Below, in pieces: positions 54,469-63,614 of a stretch of 64,000 nucleotides of DNA (the stretch's first letter is position 1; each line of letters opens with the position of its first letter). Position numbers and translations under genes: made by a program. The notes below the pieces were generated by a model. The model saw only the letters and a program-made list of their open reading frames with translations, had not been told where the DNA came from and did not search any database. Where the stretch lies: NCBI RefSeq assembly GCF_024701375.2, contig NZ_CP113910.1, positions 5,394,001 to 5,458,000 on the forward strand, read 5' to 3'. This stretch comes from Streptomyces sp. KMM 9044. GTDB taxonomy: Bacteria; Actinomycetota; Actinomycetes; Streptomycetales; Streptomycetaceae.

Positions 54469-54855
54469 GTCGTCTCCCGGTCCCCGAGCAGTCCCAGTCC
54501 CAGTCCCAGTCGCTGGGCGTGACCACCGTCGCACTCCGGCGCCCGGCCCGGCCTGTGGCCGCCCGCCGTTCGGGTGATGTGGCCGGTGCTGTGGGGCGGC
54601 TGCTCGGCAGCCGTTCCACCCACCGGTGCGTACCCCGCGGTCCCACGCGGGTCCGCCCCCTACCGGTGCGGTGGAACGACTGCCGCATCCTCCCCCTCGA
54701 TGTGGTCTGCGGAGCCCGCGGAAGCCGTCGCCCTCACATGCGAAGCTCTGATGCGGGAGGGATGGGCATATGGCCGCCACCGGCCGCAATGCTGCGGACT
54801 GTCTCATTCCGTTTGTGCAGCTTGTGAAGTCCGGAGGGCTTGGCTGCGAACCGGC
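54469..54855. other. Intergenic region with CAGTCC repeat and a large hairpin
   Basis: Upstream of the DoxX gene; near 54488-54512 CAGTCC-like units repeat four times. A large two-part hairpin is listed separately. No gene supported. Confidence 0.5.
54608..54682. repeat. Long imperfect inverted repeat
   Basis: CAGCCGTTCCACCCACCGGT (54608-54627) is nearly complementary to 54662-54682, with one bulged base. Inside it CCCGCG/CGCGGG forms a second stem. It lies between the ends of the Gfo/Idh gene and the DoxX start, perhaps a terminator or a mobile remnant. Confidence 0.55.
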
Positions 54856-55857
54856 TCAGTCGGCTTCCCCGGGGTAGCGGACGCCGATGCGGGCCCGGAT
54901 CACGTCGAGCGTCCGCATCACCGCGAGCGTGCCGTCCAGTGGGACGAGCGGGGACTCGGTCTCACCGGCCCGCAGGGCGCGCATCGCCTCGGCAGCCTCG
55001 TGCTTGAGGGTGTTGCGGGCTCCGTCCGCCGGGTCCGCGGTGAACTCCTCGGCGTCCCGGCCCTCCCGGTGCAGCACGAACCGGTCGGGGAAGAAGAAAC
55101 CGTACGGGATGTCGATCCGGCCCTCGGAACCGGTGACCGACGCGGAGGTCGCGGTACCGCCGACGATGGAGCAGTGCACCGACGCGACGGCCCCGTTCTC
55201 CCAGGAGAGCAGCGCGCCCGTCTGGAGGTCGACCCTCTCCTCCGAGAGCGTGGCCTTCGCCACGACGTCCGACGGCTCCCCGAGCAGCAACTGCGTGAAC
55301 GACACCGGATACACGCCGAGGTCCAGGAGCGCGCCGCCGCCCAGTGCCGGGTCCCGCAGCCGATGCGACGCGGGGACGTTCGCCGCCAGCCCGAAGTCGG
55401 CCTGCACTGTGCGTACTTCGCCGATCGCGCCGTCGTCGATCAGCGCCTTCAGCCGCCGCACCATGGGGTGGCAGTACATCCACATGGCCTCCATCAGGAA
55501 GCGTCCCCGGTCGCGTGCCAGGCCGGTCAGTTCCGTCGCCTCGCGCGCGTTGAGGGTGAACGGCTTCTCGCACAGCACGTTCCGCCCGGCCTCCAGGCAC
55601 AGTCCGGCCGCGGCCCGGTGCGCCGAGTGCGGGGTGGCGACGTAGACGATGTCGATCTCCTCGTCCCGCGCGAGCGACTCCCAGTCGCCGTACGCCCGCG
55701 GTATCCCGAACCGCTCGGCGAACGCCTTGGCCGGCTCCGGCGACCGCGAGGCCACCGCCACGACCTCCGCATCCACCAGATCCACCAGATCCGCCGTGAA
55801 CGTCGCGGCCATCCCGCCCGTCGCCAGAATTCCCCAGCGCACGTTCTGCCCTGTCAT
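54856..55857 (-). CDS. Gfo/Idh/MocA-family oxidoreductase
   Basis: 333 residues. Rossmann start VRWGILATGGMAATFTADL and the EKP motif (NVLCEKPFTLN) near 96-106 are diagnostic; DLGVYPV is the later family motif. It oxidises a sugar or inositol with NAD(P). ATG 55857 is the first start with full homology; the region upstream contains a palindrome GAACGAATCACGAACCACGA-type stretch. Substrate unknown. Confidence 0.9.
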   Translation of the reverse strand: MTGQNVRWGILATGGMAATFTADLVDLVDAEVVAVASRSPEPAKAFAERFGIPRAYGDWESLARDEEIDIVYVATPHSAHRAAAGLCLEAGRNVLCEKPFTLNAREATELTGLARDRGRFLMEAMWMYCHPMVRRLKALIDDGAIGEVRTVQADFGLAANVPASHRLRDPALGGGALLDLGVYPVSFTQLLLGEPSDVVAKATLSEERVDLQTGALLSWENGAVASVHCSIVGGTATSASVTGSEGRIDIPYGFFFPDRFVLHREGRDAEEFTADPADGARNTLKHEAAEAMRALRAGETESPLVPLDGTLAVMRTLDVIRARIGVRYPGEAD

Positions 55858-56034
55858 CCGTCCCGCCCTTGCTCGTTCGTGGTTCGTGATTCGTTCGTGG
55901 TCCCGGTCACTCTTCCGTGGAAGCGCTCCCATGACACCCTCGCGAACATCTTCACCCGAGATCGCCGCTCCCGGCGAGCACCCGGTACGGGCTGAGAACA
56001 TGGGGGGCGCACGAACCGAAGAGGGAGGGGCCGT

Positions 56035-57459
56035 ATGGCCGAGGGCAGGGAGTCCATATTCACCACGACATCGAGTACGGCGTCGGGCACGGCCGCCTCG
56101 ACAGCCACCGCGGGCAAGGGGAGCCGCCGCGGGAACCCGGTACGGGTGACCGGGGCGACCCGGGCGACCCTCCTGGTCACGCTCATCCTGGGCAGCCTGA
56201 CCGCCACCGCCCCGCTGGCGGTGGACATGTACCTCCCCGCGCTCCCCGAGGTCACCCGGTCACTGGGGTCGGCCGCGTCCACCGTCCAGCTCACCCTCAC
56301 CGCCTGCCTGGCCGGTATGGCGCTCGGGCAGCTGGTGGTGGGGCCGATGAGCGACCGGTGGGGGCGCCGCCGGCCGCTGCTCGTCGGTCTCGCCGCCTAC
56401 GTCGTCACCACCGCGCTGTGTGCGATCGCGCCCAGCGTGGAACTCCTCATCGCCTTCCGGCTGGCCCAGGGCCTCTCGGGCGCGGCCGGCATCGTCATCG
56501 CGCGGGCGGTGGCCCGTGACCTGTACGACGGCGTGGCCATGGCCCGCTTCTTCTCCACCCTGATGCTGGTCTCCGGCGTCGCCCCGATCGTCGCGCCGCT
56601 GATCGGCGGGCAGGTGCTGCGGGTGACGGACTGGCGGGGCGTCTTCGTCGTCCTCACCGCCCTCGGCGTCCTGATGGCGGCCGTGGTGTGGGTGAAGCTG
56701 CCGGAGACGCTGGAGCCCGCCGACCGTCACCGCGGCGGGGTCGGCGAGGCGCTGGGCTCGATGCGCAGGCTGCTCGCCGACCGGGCCTTCACCGGCTACG
56801 TCCTCACCGGCGGCTTCGCCTTCGCCTGCCTCTTCGCCTATGTCGCCGCCTCCCCGTTCGTCGTCCAGGAGATCTACGGGGCCTCACCGCAGACGTTCAG
56901 CCTGCTGTTCGGGATCAACTCGGTGGGCCTGGTGATCATGGGCCAGATCAACGGCAAGGTGCTGGTCGGCAGGGTCCGGCTGGACCGGGTGCTCGGCCTC
57001 GGCCTGGCCGTCGTCGTGACCGCCTCGACCGCGGTGCTGCTGATGGCGCTGGGCGTGTTCGGGGACGTCGGGCTGGTGCCGACGGCCGTCGCGCTGTTCG
57101 TGCTGGTGTCCGCCATGGGCATCACCATGCCCAACACCCAGGCGCTCGCCCTGATGCGGATCAAGCACTCCGCGGGCTCCGCGTCCGCCCTGCTCGGCAC
57201 GTCGTCCTTCCTCATCGGTGCCATCGCCTCCCCGCTGGTCGGGATCGCGGGCGAGGACACCGCCGTTCCGATGGGCGTCGTCCAACTGACCGCCGCCCTG
57301 GTGGCATCGGCCTGCTTCCTGGGAATGTGCCGTCCCTGGCGCGGGCGCGCAGCCACGGACGACGGAATCACCCTGCGTCCCCGCGCGGCCGGCGGAAGCA
57401 GCACAGCCGGCGGAACCAACGGAACCACTGGCACCGAGAGAGCGGAGGCGGGCAGCTGA
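56035..57459 (+). CDS. Bcr/CflA-family MFS efflux transporter
   Basis: 474 residues, 12 membrane segments after a Thr/Ser/Ala-rich N-terminus of about 45. TAPLAVDMYLPALPEVTRSL is the Bcr/CflA helix 1 signature and GPMSDRWGRRRPL is motif A. It probably exports an antibiotic. GGGAGGGG before ATG 56035. It is coupled to the serine hydrolase gene through a CTGA overlap. Confidence 0.9.
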   Translation: MAEGRESIFTTTSSTASGTAASTATAGKGSRRGNPVRVTGATRATLLVTLILGSLTATAPLAVDMYLPALPEVTRSLGSAASTVQLTLTACLAGMALGQLVVGPMSDRWGRRRPLLVGLAAYVVTTALCAIAPSVELLIAFRLAQGLSGAAGIVIARAVARDLYDGVAMARFFSTLMLVSGVAPIVAPLIGGQVLRVTDWRGVFVVLTALGVLMAAVVWVKLPETLEPADRHRGGVGEALGSMRRLLADRAFTGYVLTGGFAFACLFAYVAASPFVVQEIYGASPQTFSLLFGINSVGLVIMGQINGKVLVGRVRLDRVLGLGLAVVVTASTAVLLMALGVFGDVGLVPTAVALFVLVSAMGITMPNTQALALMRIKHSAGSASALLGTSSFLIGAIASPLVGIAGEDTAVPMGVVQLTAALVASACFLGMCRPWRGRAATDDGITLRPRAAGGSSTAGGTNGTTGTERAEAGS

Positions 57460-58589
57460 GCACGCCGAGACTGCGCCGCGGCACACCGGAACGGGCCGGG
57501 CTCGACCCCCGCGAACTCGCCGCCCTGGTCCGGGAGGTCCGCGCCCGCACCGACGGGGAACACCCCTGGGCCGCGGGCGCCGTCGTGGTCGCCGGCCGTG
57601 GCCCGGTGCTCGCCGTGCAGGAGGCGGCGGGCTGGGCCGTACGGTACGCGGCGTACGACGAGCGGGCCGGGGCCCCGCTGGAACTGCCGCCCGGCGACCG
57701 CGTGCCGATGACCGTGGACACTCCCTTCGACCTGGCGTCCCTGACCAAACTGTTCACCTCGGTGGCCGCCGTGCAGCAGGTCGAGCGCGGCACCCTGGGC
57801 ATCGACGCCCGCGTGGGCTCGTACCTGCCGGACTTCCCGGCGGCCGTACGGCACCGCATCACCGTCCGGCAACTGCTCACCCACACCTCCGGGCTGCGCC
57901 CCGAACTCCCGCTGTACGCCTGCGCCGACGACGTCGAGCGCCTGGACCGGCTCCGCGCGGAGCGGCCGACCGCGGTGCCCGGCACGTACTGCTACTCCGA
58001 CCTGAACATGCTGCTGCTCCAGCACCTCCTGGAGCGCCTCACCGGCCACACCCTCGACACGCTCGTCCGCGACGGCATCACCCGGCCGCTCGGCATGACC
58101 GCGACCGACTTCGGCCCCTGCCCGGGCGCGGCGGCCACCGAGGACCAGCGGCGGCCCTGGGCCAGGGCGGACCGGGGCATGCTGCGCGGCGAGGTGCACG
58201 ACGAGAACGCCTGGGCGCTCGGCGGGGTCGCGGGCCACGCCGGTCTCTTCTCCACCGGCCCCGATCTGGCGGTTTTCTGCCGCACCCTGCTGGCGGGCGG
58301 CTCGTACGGCCCCGCACGCATCCTGGGCCCCGACTTCGTGGACCTGCTCCTCGCCCCACCGGGCCTGGGCTTCGCCGTGGACCAGCCGTGGTTCATGGGG
58401 GAGCTGGCCGGGCGGGGCGCGGCCGGCCACACCGGCTTCACCGGCACCTCCCTGGTCCTGGACCGCGCCACCGACACCTACCTCGTCCTCCTGGCCAACA
58501 CCGTCCACCCCCGCCGCCCGTCGACCCCGTCCCACGCCCCCCGCGCCGCCGCAGCCACGCGCGTGGCCCGCGCGGTCCGGGGGAAGTGA
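57456..58589 (+). CDS. Serine hydrolase, beta-lactamase/penicillin-binding-protein-like
   Basis: 377 residues. SLTK near 94 is the SxxK nucleophile motif, YSDLN near 180 the tyrosine motif, and GHTGFTG near 325 the KTG equivalent. No signal peptide, so the enzyme may act inside on an ester or amide. The frame begins at CTG 57456, overlapping the pump stop (CTGA), with GGAGG seven bases ahead; no ATG, GTG or TTG lies near in frame. Possibly an unusual CTG start. Confidence 0.85.
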   Translation: MSTPRLRRGTPERAGLDPRELAALVREVRARTDGEHPWAAGAVVVAGRGPVLAVQEAAGWAVRYAAYDERAGAPLELPPGDRVPMTVDTPFDLASLTKLFTSVAAVQQVERGTLGIDARVGSYLPDFPAAVRHRITVRQLLTHTSGLRPELPLYACADDVERLDRLRAERPTAVPGTYCYSDLNMLLLQHLLERLTGHTLDTLVRDGITRPLGMTATDFGPCPGAAATEDQRRPWARADRGMLRGEVHDENAWALGGVAGHAGLFSTGPDLAVFCRTLLAGGSYGPARILGPDFVDLLLAPPGLGFAVDQPWFMGELAGRGAAGHTGFTGTSLVLDRATDTYLVLLANTVHPRRPSTPSHAPRAAAATRVARAVRGK

Positions 58590-58819
58590 AAGCGCCATGG
58601 ACGGGCGACGCCCGCCGGGCCGGGGCGGCCGACGCGGCGGATGGCACCGTCGCGGCGAAAACCGCCGGCGCGCTCGAACCCGGTCCCGGCGTGGGCCCCG
58701 TCCTTCCGCGGGCGTTCGTCCCGCTCCTGGACTCCTTCCGACGACGACCGCCGCGGCGAAGTGCGTGTGGCGTCGTGGCCGGTGACGGGGGCCGTCCGCC
58801 CACGCCGTAGAATCGCGAG

Positions 58820-59824
58820 GTGAACGCCCCCGCTCCCGCCTCGCCCGCCGACACCCTGCGCGGCGCGCTCGCCGGACTGCTCGACGGGCTTCCGCCGCGG
58901 CAGGCGGCGCAGGCCGTCGACCGGCTGATCGCCACCTACCGGGGCGCCACCCCGACCGCGGCGCCCATCCTGCGCGACCGCGCGGACGTCGCCGCGTACG
59001 CCGCGTACCGGATGCCCGCCACCTTCGAGGCCGTACGGTCCGCGCTGGCGGCTTTCGCCGACGCGGTGCCCGGCTGGACGCCCGGCGACCACCTCGACAT
59101 CGGTGGCGGAACCGGCGCCGCGGCCTGGGCGGCGAGCGCCACCTGGGAGGGGAAGAGGCCGGTGACCGTCCTCGACTGGGCCGAGCCCGCCCTCGCCCTC
59201 GGCCGGGAACTCGCCGCCGCCCACCCCGCCCTCGCGGATACCCGCTGGCAGCGCTCCCGGATCGGCGCCGCGCTCCCCCTCGGGCCCGCCGACCTCGTCA
59301 CCGTCTCCTACGTCCTCAACGAACTGACCGGCGCCGACCGCGTCGCCCTCGTCGACGCCGCCGCCGGTGCCGCTCGGGCCGTCGTGATCGTCGAACCCGG
59401 CACCCCCGACGGCTACGCCCGGGTCATCGAGGCTCGCGACCGGCTGATCCGGGCCGGTTTCCGGGCCGCCGCCCCCTGCCCGCACAGTGCTGCCTGCCCG
59501 ATCGTCCCCGGCACGGACTGGTGTCACTTCTCGGCGCGGGTCAGCCGTTCCTCGCTGCACCGCCAGGTCAAGGGCGGTTCCCTCGCCTACGAGGACGAGA
59601 AGTTCAGCTACGTCGCCGCCACCCGCCTCCCGGTGAGCCCCGCCCCCTCCCGCGTCGTCCGCAAGCCGCAGATCCGCAAGGGCCAGGTCCTCCTCGACCT
59701 CTGCGAGACGGATCCGGCCCTGCGCCGCGCCACCGTCACCAAACGCCACGGCGACCTGTACCGGGCGGCCCGGGACACCGACTGGGGCGACCCCTGGCCG
59801 CCGCCGGCCGGCGAGGCGTACTAG
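58820..59824 (+). CDS. Rsm22-family ribosomal small-subunit methyltransferase-like protein
   Basis: 334 residues. SAM-binding DIGGGTGAAAWA near 93-104; a cysteine cluster CPHSAACPIVPGTDWCHF near 218-235 that in Rsm22 proteins binds an iron-sulfur cluster. Implicated in ribosome assembly in mitochondria and bacteria. GTG start; stop TAG 59822-59824 lies in the CTAG that borders the MITE-like element. Confidence 0.87.
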   Translation: MNAPAPASPADTLRGALAGLLDGLPPRQAAQAVDRLIATYRGATPTAAPILRDRADVAAYAAYRMPATFEAVRSALAAFADAVPGWTPGDHLDIGGGTGAAAWAASATWEGKRPVTVLDWAEPALALGRELAAAHPALADTRWQRSRIGAALPLGPADLVTVSYVLNELTGADRVALVDAAAGAARAVVIVEPGTPDGYARVIEARDRLIRAGFRAAAPCPHSAACPIVPGTDWCHFSARVSRSSLHRQVKGGSLAYEDEKFSYVAATRLPVSPAPSRVVRKPQIRKGQVLLDLCETDPALRRATVTKRHGDLYRAARDTDWGDPWPPPAGEAY

Positions 59825-59994
59825 GCCCTGTCTGGAGTTTCCCGTCGGCCGTGCGGCGTCTGGCACGGCCGACGCCGCACGGCCGAATCACCCAGGTACG
59901 TCCCGTACGGGGGCGATCCGGCCGCACACCGATGCACCGCACCAGACGCCGCAAGGCCGCCCTTCGGGCGACGACGGGAAACTCGAGACAGGAC
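59825..59994. mobile_element. MITE-like element of 170 bases
   Basis: Its ends are imperfect inverted repeats: left GCCCTGTCTGGAGTTTCCCG, right complement GTCCTGTCTCGAGTTTCCCG, and similarity continues inward for about 50 bases with an insertion. CTAG flanks both sides (59821-59824 and 59995-59998), a likely target duplication. No coding sequence. A second hairpin, 11 pairs, lies at 59844-59873. Confidence 0.72.
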
Positions 59995-60723
59995 CTAGGT
60001 GTTCTGTCCCGGGAGGCGGTGAGAGCCGCCGGTATGGGCGAAGGCGCTGGGAGTTCGGCAGCCGACGATCGCGGGGGCCTCCTGGACGAGCGTGTTGTTG
60101 GTGAGGGCTTCCACCATGAACAGCGCGAAGTCCACCCGGCGTGTCAGGTTGCTGGCCAGTACCGGATCGCCCACGTGCCGGCTCCACACCGGTAGACCCT
60201 GGCTTTCGCCTTCCTCCAGGCTGCTGCCGCGCACCACGGTCCACCGGGTCTCGCTGGCGAACACCCGTCGGCACGCCTCCACCTGGTCGTCGATCTCGAC
60301 GGCGCGGGCGAGCTTGCCCAGCGCGGCGGCGATCCGGACGCCCATGGTGAACATCCGCGAGTACGTGTCCTTGCCGTCGCGCGTGACGTGCCAGCCGCAG
60401 GAGAAGACCAGGCGGGCGCCCGGCCGTGCATGGTCGAGCACCGCCTGCGCCGTGCCCGACGCGTACTGCTGTACACCCCAGGGCACCAGGACCGTCAGCA
60501 CCCCGTCGCACCCGGCGACCGCCCGCCGGATCACCTCCGGGTCGTTCGTGGGTCCGGGAACGACGGTCATCCGGCCTTCGAACCCGGCCAGTTTCGGCAC
60601 GCTGCGCTCCCGGCACACGCCGACCACCTCGTAACCGCGTTCCAGTGCGTGCCCGACCATGTACTGCCCGAGCTTCCCCGAAGCCCCGACGACGCAGACC
60701 TTCTTCACGCGATCCGTACCCAT
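59995..60723 (-). CDS. NAD(P)-binding Rossmann protein, NmrA/SDR-like
   Basis: 242 residues. VCVVGASGKLGQYMVGHALE at the start is the glycine-rich NAD(P) loop; a conserved reductase-like DGVLTVLVPWG and a long C-terminal helix region follow. No YxxxK triad is obvious, so it may act as a redox sensor or reductase of atypical class. Divergent from a TetR gene with two palindromes between. Stop TAG at 59995-59997 comes from the CTAG beside the MITE-like element. Confidence 0.75.
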   Translation of the reverse strand: MGTDRVKKVCVVGASGKLGQYMVGHALERGYEVVGVCRERSVPKLAGFEGRMTVVPGPTNDPEVIRRAVAGCDGVLTVLVPWGVQQYASGTAQAVLDHARPGARLVFSCGWHVTRDGKDTYSRMFTMGVRIAAALGKLARAVEIDDQVEACRRVFASETRWTVVRGSSLEEGESQGLPVWSRHVGDPVLASNLTRRVDFALFMVEALTNNTLVQEAPAIVGCRTPSAFAHTGGSHRLPGQNT

Positions 60724-60751
60724 GGCACAGTCCTTTCACCGGAACGCTTAC

Positions 60752-60787
60752 CTTATGTTGTAAGGCACGCTAGACTTACACCGTAAG
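60752..60787. promoter_or_regulatory. Two TetR-type operator palindromes
   Basis: CTTATGTTGTAAG (60752-60764) and CTTACACCGTAAG (60775-60787) are 13-base palindromes 23 bases apart, about two helical turns. They lie between the NAD(P)-binding gene and the TetR gene, likely sites for the latter. Confidence 0.7.
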
Positions 60788-60817
60788 GCAGTCAAGAGGG
60801 GCGAGCAGGAGGGGCGG

Positions 60818-61501
60818 ATGCGTGAGGGAGGCAAGCGTCGGCGCGGGGCGTCGGCGCGCACCCCGCTCAGTCGCGAGCGCGTGATACGTACGGCGGTGGC
60901 GGTGGCGGACGAGAAGGGGGTGGCCGCGCTCACGATGCGGGCCGTCGCCGAACCGCTGGGAGTCGAGGCGATGTCGCTCTACCACCACGTGGCGGGCCGG
61001 GAGGACATCCTCGACGGCATGGTGGACGCGGTGTTCGGCGAGATCGACCTGCCGCCGCGCGACACGGACTGGAAAAGTGCCATGCGTCATCGCGCGGCCT
61101 CCGCCCGTGCCGTCCTCCGGCGCCACCGGTGGGCCATCGGCCTCATGGACTCCCGCTCCCAGCCCGGCCCCGCGACCCTGCGCCACCACGACGCCGTCAT
61201 CGGGGTGTTGCGTGCCGGAGGGTTCTCCGTCCCCATGACCGCGCACGCCATCTCGCTGATCGACAGCTACCTGTACGGCTTCGTGCTCCAGGAGCTGAGC
61301 CTGCCGTTCACGGGCGCGGCGGGGCTGGACGAGGTCGCAGGCGCCCTCGTGCGCGACATGCCCGCCGACGCCTACCCCCACCTCACCGAACTGGCCACCG
61401 AGCACGTCCTCGCGTCCGGCTACGACTACGCCGACGAGTTCACCTTCGGCCTCACCCTCATCCTGGACGCCCTCCACCCGGACGAGACCGCGAACGCCTA
61501 G
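60818..61501 (+). CDS. TetR-family regulator (TetR_C tetracycline-repressor type)
   Basis: 227 residues. The helix-turn-helix is RTAVAVADEKGVAALTMRAV then LGVEAMSLYHHVAGREDILDGM, closest to TetR proper. The C-terminal ligand domain follows. GGAGGGGCGG before ATG 60818. It probably represses itself and the divergent NAD(P)-binding protein through the paired palindromes. Confidence 0.85.
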   Translation: MREGGKRRRGASARTPLSRERVIRTAVAVADEKGVAALTMRAVAEPLGVEAMSLYHHVAGREDILDGMVDAVFGEIDLPPRDTDWKSAMRHRAASARAVLRRHRWAIGLMDSRSQPGPATLRHHDAVIGVLRAGGFSVPMTAHAISLIDSYLYGFVLQELSLPFTGAAGLDEVAGALVRDMPADAYPHLTELATEHVLASGYDYADEFTFGLTLILDALHPDETANA

Positions 61502-61508
61502 AAGATCT

Positions 61509-61877
61509 TCATCGGTCTTCCCGGCGGTTTCCCGCGTCAGTGGTTGATCCACGGGCGCAATGCGACGCCTCCTGCTGGTGCGTCAGTTCCTCGTCGGGGC
61601 CCGAAACCGGAACCGCTGCTGTTGTCCGCCGGTGGGCGGGCGGTGCCGGAGCGGTGGACGCGTCGGGCGCCATCGGCCCGGGCGCTGGCCCTGTGCGCGC
61701 GGATCGTGCCCGCGTGTGCGGGCCCGCGTGTGCGGGTCCGGAGGCGTCGCCGGTCGTGGCGGTCGCCCGGGATCTGTCGAGCCCGCCGCCGATGCGGCCG
61801 CCGCGCAGGGCCTCGCGGCCGAAACGCTGCCGGGTGCCGCCGACGCCCAGCATGTTTCCGGATCCGCCTCGGGACAT
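61509..61877 (-). pseudogene. Possible truncated gene with a strong start
   Basis: GAGGGAG six bases ahead of ATG 61877 is a good ribosome site, and the first 35 codons (MSRGGSGNMLGVGGTRQRFG, RIGGGLD) look like the start of an exporter, perhaps ABC type. Beyond that, the open frame loses coding character and shows TG-rich runs at 61700-61740. Probably the 5' stub of a gene once divergent from the TetR gene at 61978. Confidence 0.4.
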
Positions 61878-61939
61878 GGTCATCTCCCTCTTTCGGACGC
61901 GTGGCGATACGTGTCGTCTCGCTTACTCTCGCTCTCGGG

Positions 61940-61956
61940 CGAGACGCATCGTCTTG
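61940..61956. promoter_or_regulatory. TetR-type operator candidate
   Basis: CGAGACG-CAT-CGTCTTG is a palindrome with one mismatch, 21 bases before the TetR gene. An outer GTCTCGC/GCGAGAC pair (61916-61945) overlaps it. Confidence 0.5.
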
Positions 61957-61977
61957 TCAACCTGGTAAATTCGAGAC

Positions 61978-62634
61978 ATGGCCTCGAACAGCTCCTCGTC
62001 CCCCGACTCCGCCCGCCGCAGCGAGCGCTCCCGCCGCTCCATCTACGACGCCGCCATCGCCCTGGTGGTCGAGATCGGCTACCCGAAGACCACGATCGAG
62101 GGCATCGCCGCCCGGGCCGGCGTCGGCAAGCAGACGATCTACCGGTGGTGGCCGTCGAAGGCGGACGTCCTGATGGAGGCCTTCCTCGACCTCGGCGAGC
62201 AGACCGCCCGCACCGCCGCGCAGGAGCGCGGGACCGCCGAGGACGGGCAAGGAGGGCCGCAGGGCCAGGGCATCCCCGACACCGGGGACCTCGCCGCCGA
62301 CCTCAAGTCCGTCCTGCGCGCCACGGTCGACGAGCTGCACAACCCGGCGTTCGAGGCGCCCTCCCGCGCCCTGGCCGCTGAAGGGGTCGTCAACGAGGAG
62401 CTCGGCCGGAGGTTCGTCGCCAAGCTGCTGGAACCCTCGCTCCAGCTCTACGTCGACCGGCTGCGCTCCGCGCAGGAGGCGGGCGACGTCCGCCCCGGGA
62501 TCGACCCGCGCATCGCCCTGGAACTGTTCGTCTCACCACTCGCCCAGCGCTGGCTGCAGTACACCGGGCCGATCTCCTACGAGTACACCGACACCCTCGT
62601 CGACTACGCCCTGGGCGGCATCGCACCCCGCTGA
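61978..62634 (+). CDS. TetR-family regulator
   Basis: 218 residues. The helix-turn-helix is SIYDAAIALVVEIGYPKTTI then VGKQTIYRWWPSKADVLMEA. Ligand domain residues AEDGQGGPQGQG form a loop insertion, then TetR_C-type helices with a final TDTLVDYALGG. Ribosome site is weak. A truncated divergent gene suggests its former target has been lost. Confidence 0.85.
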   Translation: MASNSSSSPDSARRSERSRRSIYDAAIALVVEIGYPKTTIEGIAARAGVGKQTIYRWWPSKADVLMEAFLDLGEQTARTAAQERGTAEDGQGGPQGQGIPDTGDLAADLKSVLRATVDELHNPAFEAPSRALAAEGVVNEELGRRFVAKLLEPSLQLYVDRLRSAQEAGDVRPGIDPRIALELFVSPLAQRWLQYTGPISYEYTDTLVDYALGGIAPR

Positions 62635-62817
62635 CCGGGCCCGGAGCCGAAGGGCGAGTGCACCTGCGGGTATACCTTTCGCCCCGTGGGGCACCCCTCG
62701 TCACGTCCGGGCCCCGCTTGTCCCGGCTGCGCCGATGGTGGGCTCCGGCCCCCGGAGGCGCAGGATGGTGAGACCATGGGGCATGCTGTGGAGCACGACG
62801 GCGAGGCGAGGAGCTAG

Positions 62818-63555
62818 ATGAGCGCGGAGTTCGGCGGCAGGGCCGGCAGGCGGGGCAAACTCTCCCGGTGGCTGCGCGGGCGCCGCCCGGAACCGGCCGT
62901 CGACGAAGGGGGCCGCGAGGCTCTGCTGCTCGCCGCCGCCGGTGCGGGACTCCCGCTCGCGCCCGCCGCCCACCCGGCCGGGTACGGCTGTTCCTGCGAC
63001 CGCGTCGGCTGTCCCACTCCCGCCCGGCACCCCGTCTCGTTCGCCTGGCAGTCGCAGTCCACCACCGACCGCGCCCAGATCGAACGCTGGGCCCGCCACC
63101 AGCCGCAGGCCAACTTCATCACCGCGACCGGCATGGTGCACGACGTACTCGACGTGCCCCTCGACGCCGGTCACGAGGCGTGGGAGCGCCTGCTGGAGGC
63201 GGGGGTCGAGGTCGGTCCCGTCGCGCAGAGCGACGACGGCCGCATGCTGTTCTTCACCCTCACCCGGGGCACCCCCGAGGACGAGGACGAGTGGTGGCCG
63301 TGCGAGCTGGACTGCCACCCCGAGACGATGGACGAGCATCCGGGCCTGCGCTGGCACTGCCGCGGTTCGTACGTCCTGGTACCGCCCGCGCGGCTGCCCG
63401 GCGACGACAGCCGGTCGGTGCACTGGCTCCGCGGCCCCGAGCACCCGCTGCCCGACCCGCTGAGCCTGCTGGAGTACCTCACCGACGCCTGCGCCCGCCA
63501 CGCCGGCGAGCACCCCGACCAGGCGGCCGCCGCGGCCTGGCCCTCGCGCCGCTGA
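62818..63555 (+). CDS. Prim-Pol-like (bifunctional DNA primase/polymerase family) protein
   Basis: 245 residues. GCSCDRVGCPTPARHPV is the cysteine-rich start of this domain, FITATGMVHDVLDVP holds the expected active-site region, and HCRGSYVLVPP the later histidine. In full prim-pols the motif is DxD; here VLDVP has only one of the acids, so catalytic activity is uncertain. GGAG five bases before ATG 62818. Confidence 0.7.
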   Translation: MSAEFGGRAGRRGKLSRWLRGRRPEPAVDEGGREALLLAAAGAGLPLAPAAHPAGYGCSCDRVGCPTPARHPVSFAWQSQSTTDRAQIERWARHQPQANFITATGMVHDVLDVPLDAGHEAWERLLEAGVEVGPVAQSDDGRMLFFTLTRGTPEDEDEWWPCELDCHPETMDEHPGLRWHCRGSYVLVPPARLPGDDSRSVHWLRGPEHPLPDPLSLLEYLTDACARHAGEHPDQAAAAAWPSRR

Positions 63556-63614
63556 CCCGCCGCGACACCCCGGCCCCCGCGGTCCGGTCACGCCGCAGGG
63601 CGGCGGCGGACGCG

